Assembly (NCBI GenBank): GCA_023489135.1
Contig: JAMDCE010000347.1
Coordinates: 1 to 5,394 of the forward strand
Length of the DNA: 5,394 bases
Origin: Chloroflexota bacterium
GTDB taxonomy: Bacteria > Chloroflexota > Chloroflexia > JAMDCE01
Reading direction: 5' to 3'
The position numbers were made by a program, and so were the translations under genes. Each line of letters starts with the position of its first letter. The stretch's first letter is position 1. The notes under the pieces are model-generated. The model made no database searches. It had not been told where the DNA came from and was given only the letters and a program-made list of their open reading frames with translations. Below are positions 4,215 to 5,394 of the stretch, piece after piece.

Positions 4215-5394
4215 TGTGCGGTATCGCCGCGATAGTAGGCCCATGTGCGCCCGCCTCGCTGCGGCACATGCTAGGACCCGTCGTCCACCGCGGTCCTGAC
4301 GATGAGGGTTTCTTCTTTGACGAAGACGCAGCCTTAGGGATGCGCCGGCTCAGCATTCTCGATACGACACAGCTTGGCCACCAGCCAATGCCGAATGCTG
4401 ATCGCTCGGCATGGGTCGTCTACAACGGCGAGATCTACAACTACCAACAGTTGAACGCCGACCTCCGGCGCCGCGGCCACCGCCTTGTCAGCAACTGTGA
4501 TACGGAGACCGTTACTCACTTGTATGACGAGTTCGGCACGGAGTGTGTCCGTCACATGCAGGGAATGTTTGCCTTCACAATTTGGGATCGAACCTCTCGA
4601 ACCCTTTTCGCCGCCAGGGATCGCATGGGCATCAAGCCACTCTACTATTTTTGGAACGGGCCAATATTACTCGTTGCGTCCGAACTCAAGCAACTCATCG
4701 CCTCTGGGATGGTGCCACGTTCACTCAACCATGCCGCAGTTTCGCACTATCTCTCTTTCGGAGCTATTCCTGCTCCCATTACAATCTGGGAGAACGTTTA
4801 TGCCTTGCTGCCCGGGCATTCTCTGGTTTTCCGCAACGGCAGGCTCACCGTTGAGAAGTACTGGGAGATGGCGACACCAGCTAGGACGTCTCCAGTCAAC
4901 ACCCTGTCGGTACACGATGCGGCCTTAGAAGTGCGCCGACTGTTACAGCAAGCTGTGTCGAGTCACCTTATTAGCGACGTACCATTGGGTGCCTTCCTCA
5001 GCGGCGGAATCGACTCTACCACGATTGTCGGCCTCATGAGCGCAATTACCCAGCAACCCGTCCGAACCTTCTGCATAGGCTACGAAGCCCATGGTGAGCG
5101 GTTCGATGAACGCCAATACGCGTCAATAGCCGCGCGGCACTTCCACACGGAGCACCAAGAAGTGGTCGTGACTGCCCGCGACCTTGTGTCAACGCTTGAA
5201 GACGTCGTATGGCACATGGATCAGCCCTCTTACGATGCTTTGAACAGCTACTTTGTGTCGAAGGCTGCGGCCGGCAGCGTCAAGGTTGCCCTGTCCGGCC
5301 TTGGTGCGGACGAACTATTCGGGGGATATAGTGACTTCAAGTTTGTGACCCTCCTGCAAAAAATGCGGCTGGCCCAGGGCCCTCTGTCCTCTTC
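4214..5394 (+). CDS. AsnB-type glutamine-dependent amidotransferase / asparagine synthetase-like (3' truncated)
   Basis: The frame is open from ATG 4214 to the right edge: 393 complete codons of a protein usually near 600 or more. It starts MCGIAAIVG, so Cys2 is the class II glutaminase nucleophile. Glutaminase motifs follow: HRGPDDEG (25-32), MRRLSILD (43-50; His is usual where Met43 stands), VYNGEIYNY (69-77), CDTET (95-99) and RDRMGIKPLYY (135-145). The synthetase domain begins near 235 and carries the ATP pyrophosphatase loop FLSGGIDST (261-269) and ALSGLGADELFGGY (359-372). Classical asparagine synthetases have Glu or Asp in SGE/SGD where Leu363 stands; SGLG-type forms appear, from memory, in glycan-cluster homologues. 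It would use glutamine nitrogen and ATP to amidate a carboxylate, either aspartate or, as guessed from context, a glycan acid. Its ATG overlaps the preceding TAA by one base. Confidence 0.93.
   Translation, partial: MCGIAAIVGPCAPASLRHMLGPVVHRGPDDEGFFFDEDAALGMRRLSILDTTQLGHQPMPNADRSAWVVYNGEIYNYQQLNADLRRRGHRLVSNCDTETVTHLYDEFGTECVRHMQGMFAFTIWDRTSRTLFAARDRMGIKPLYYFWNGPILLVASELKQLIASGMVPRSLNHAAVSHYLSFGAIPAPITIWENVYALLPGHSLVFRNGRLTVEKYWEMATPARTSPVNTLSVHDAALEVRRLLQQAVSSHLISDVPLGAFLSGGIDSTTIVGLMSAITQQPVRTFCIGYEAHGERFDERQYASIAARHFHTEHQEVVVTARDLVSTLEDVVWHMDQPSYDALNSYFVSKAAAGSVKVALSGLGADELFGGYSDFKFVTLLQKMRLAQGPLSS

Overview
The window is a slice of a bacterial surface-glycan (O-antigen, exopolysaccharide or other lipid-linked glycan) biosynthesis cluster. 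All six genes are on the + strand. G+C is moderately high by eye. Shine-Dalgarno-type starts and overlapping stop/start codons point to an ordinary bacterial operon. Nothing here fixes the phylum. A MurJ/MviN-type flippase, a GT4 glycosyltransferase, several methyltransferases and an AsnB-type amidotransferase are typical of accessory glycan loci in Gram-negative and environmental bacteria.

Layout: (1) 1-530, the C-terminal third of a MurJ/MviN-like flippase, cut by the left edge. (2) 527-1309, a class I SAM methyltransferase whose ATG overlaps the flippase stop (ATGA). (3) 1310-1365, a short spacer. (4) 1366-2007, a second class I methyltransferase with an in-frame amber codon at codon 15, so it is either a recent pseudogene, restarted downstream, or carries a base error. 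(5) 2008-2304, a 297-bp gap with no convincing gene. It holds a near-perfect 28-bp palindrome abutting a TATGAT hexamer and a 14-bp dyad containing TTGACA. (6) 2305-3465, a complete GT4 (GT-B fold) glycosyltransferase with a good ribosome binding site. (7) 3465-4214, a third class I methyltransferase starting on the last base of the GT stop. (8) 4214-5394, an AsnB-type glutamine-dependent amidotransferase starting on the last base of the preceding stop and cut by the right edge.

Working model (inference): the glycosyltransferase builds a lipid-linked glycan at the cytoplasmic face. The methyltransferases would methylate sugars or chain ends. The AsnB-like enzyme would amidate a carboxyl group (for example a uronic acid) or make asparagine. 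The flippase would move the lipid-linked product across the inner membrane. No mobile element, CRISPR array, tRNA or rRNA was seen. The most noteworthy items are the amber-interrupted methyltransferase, the palindrome in the only long gap, and the density of three dissimilar methyltransferases in under 4 kb.
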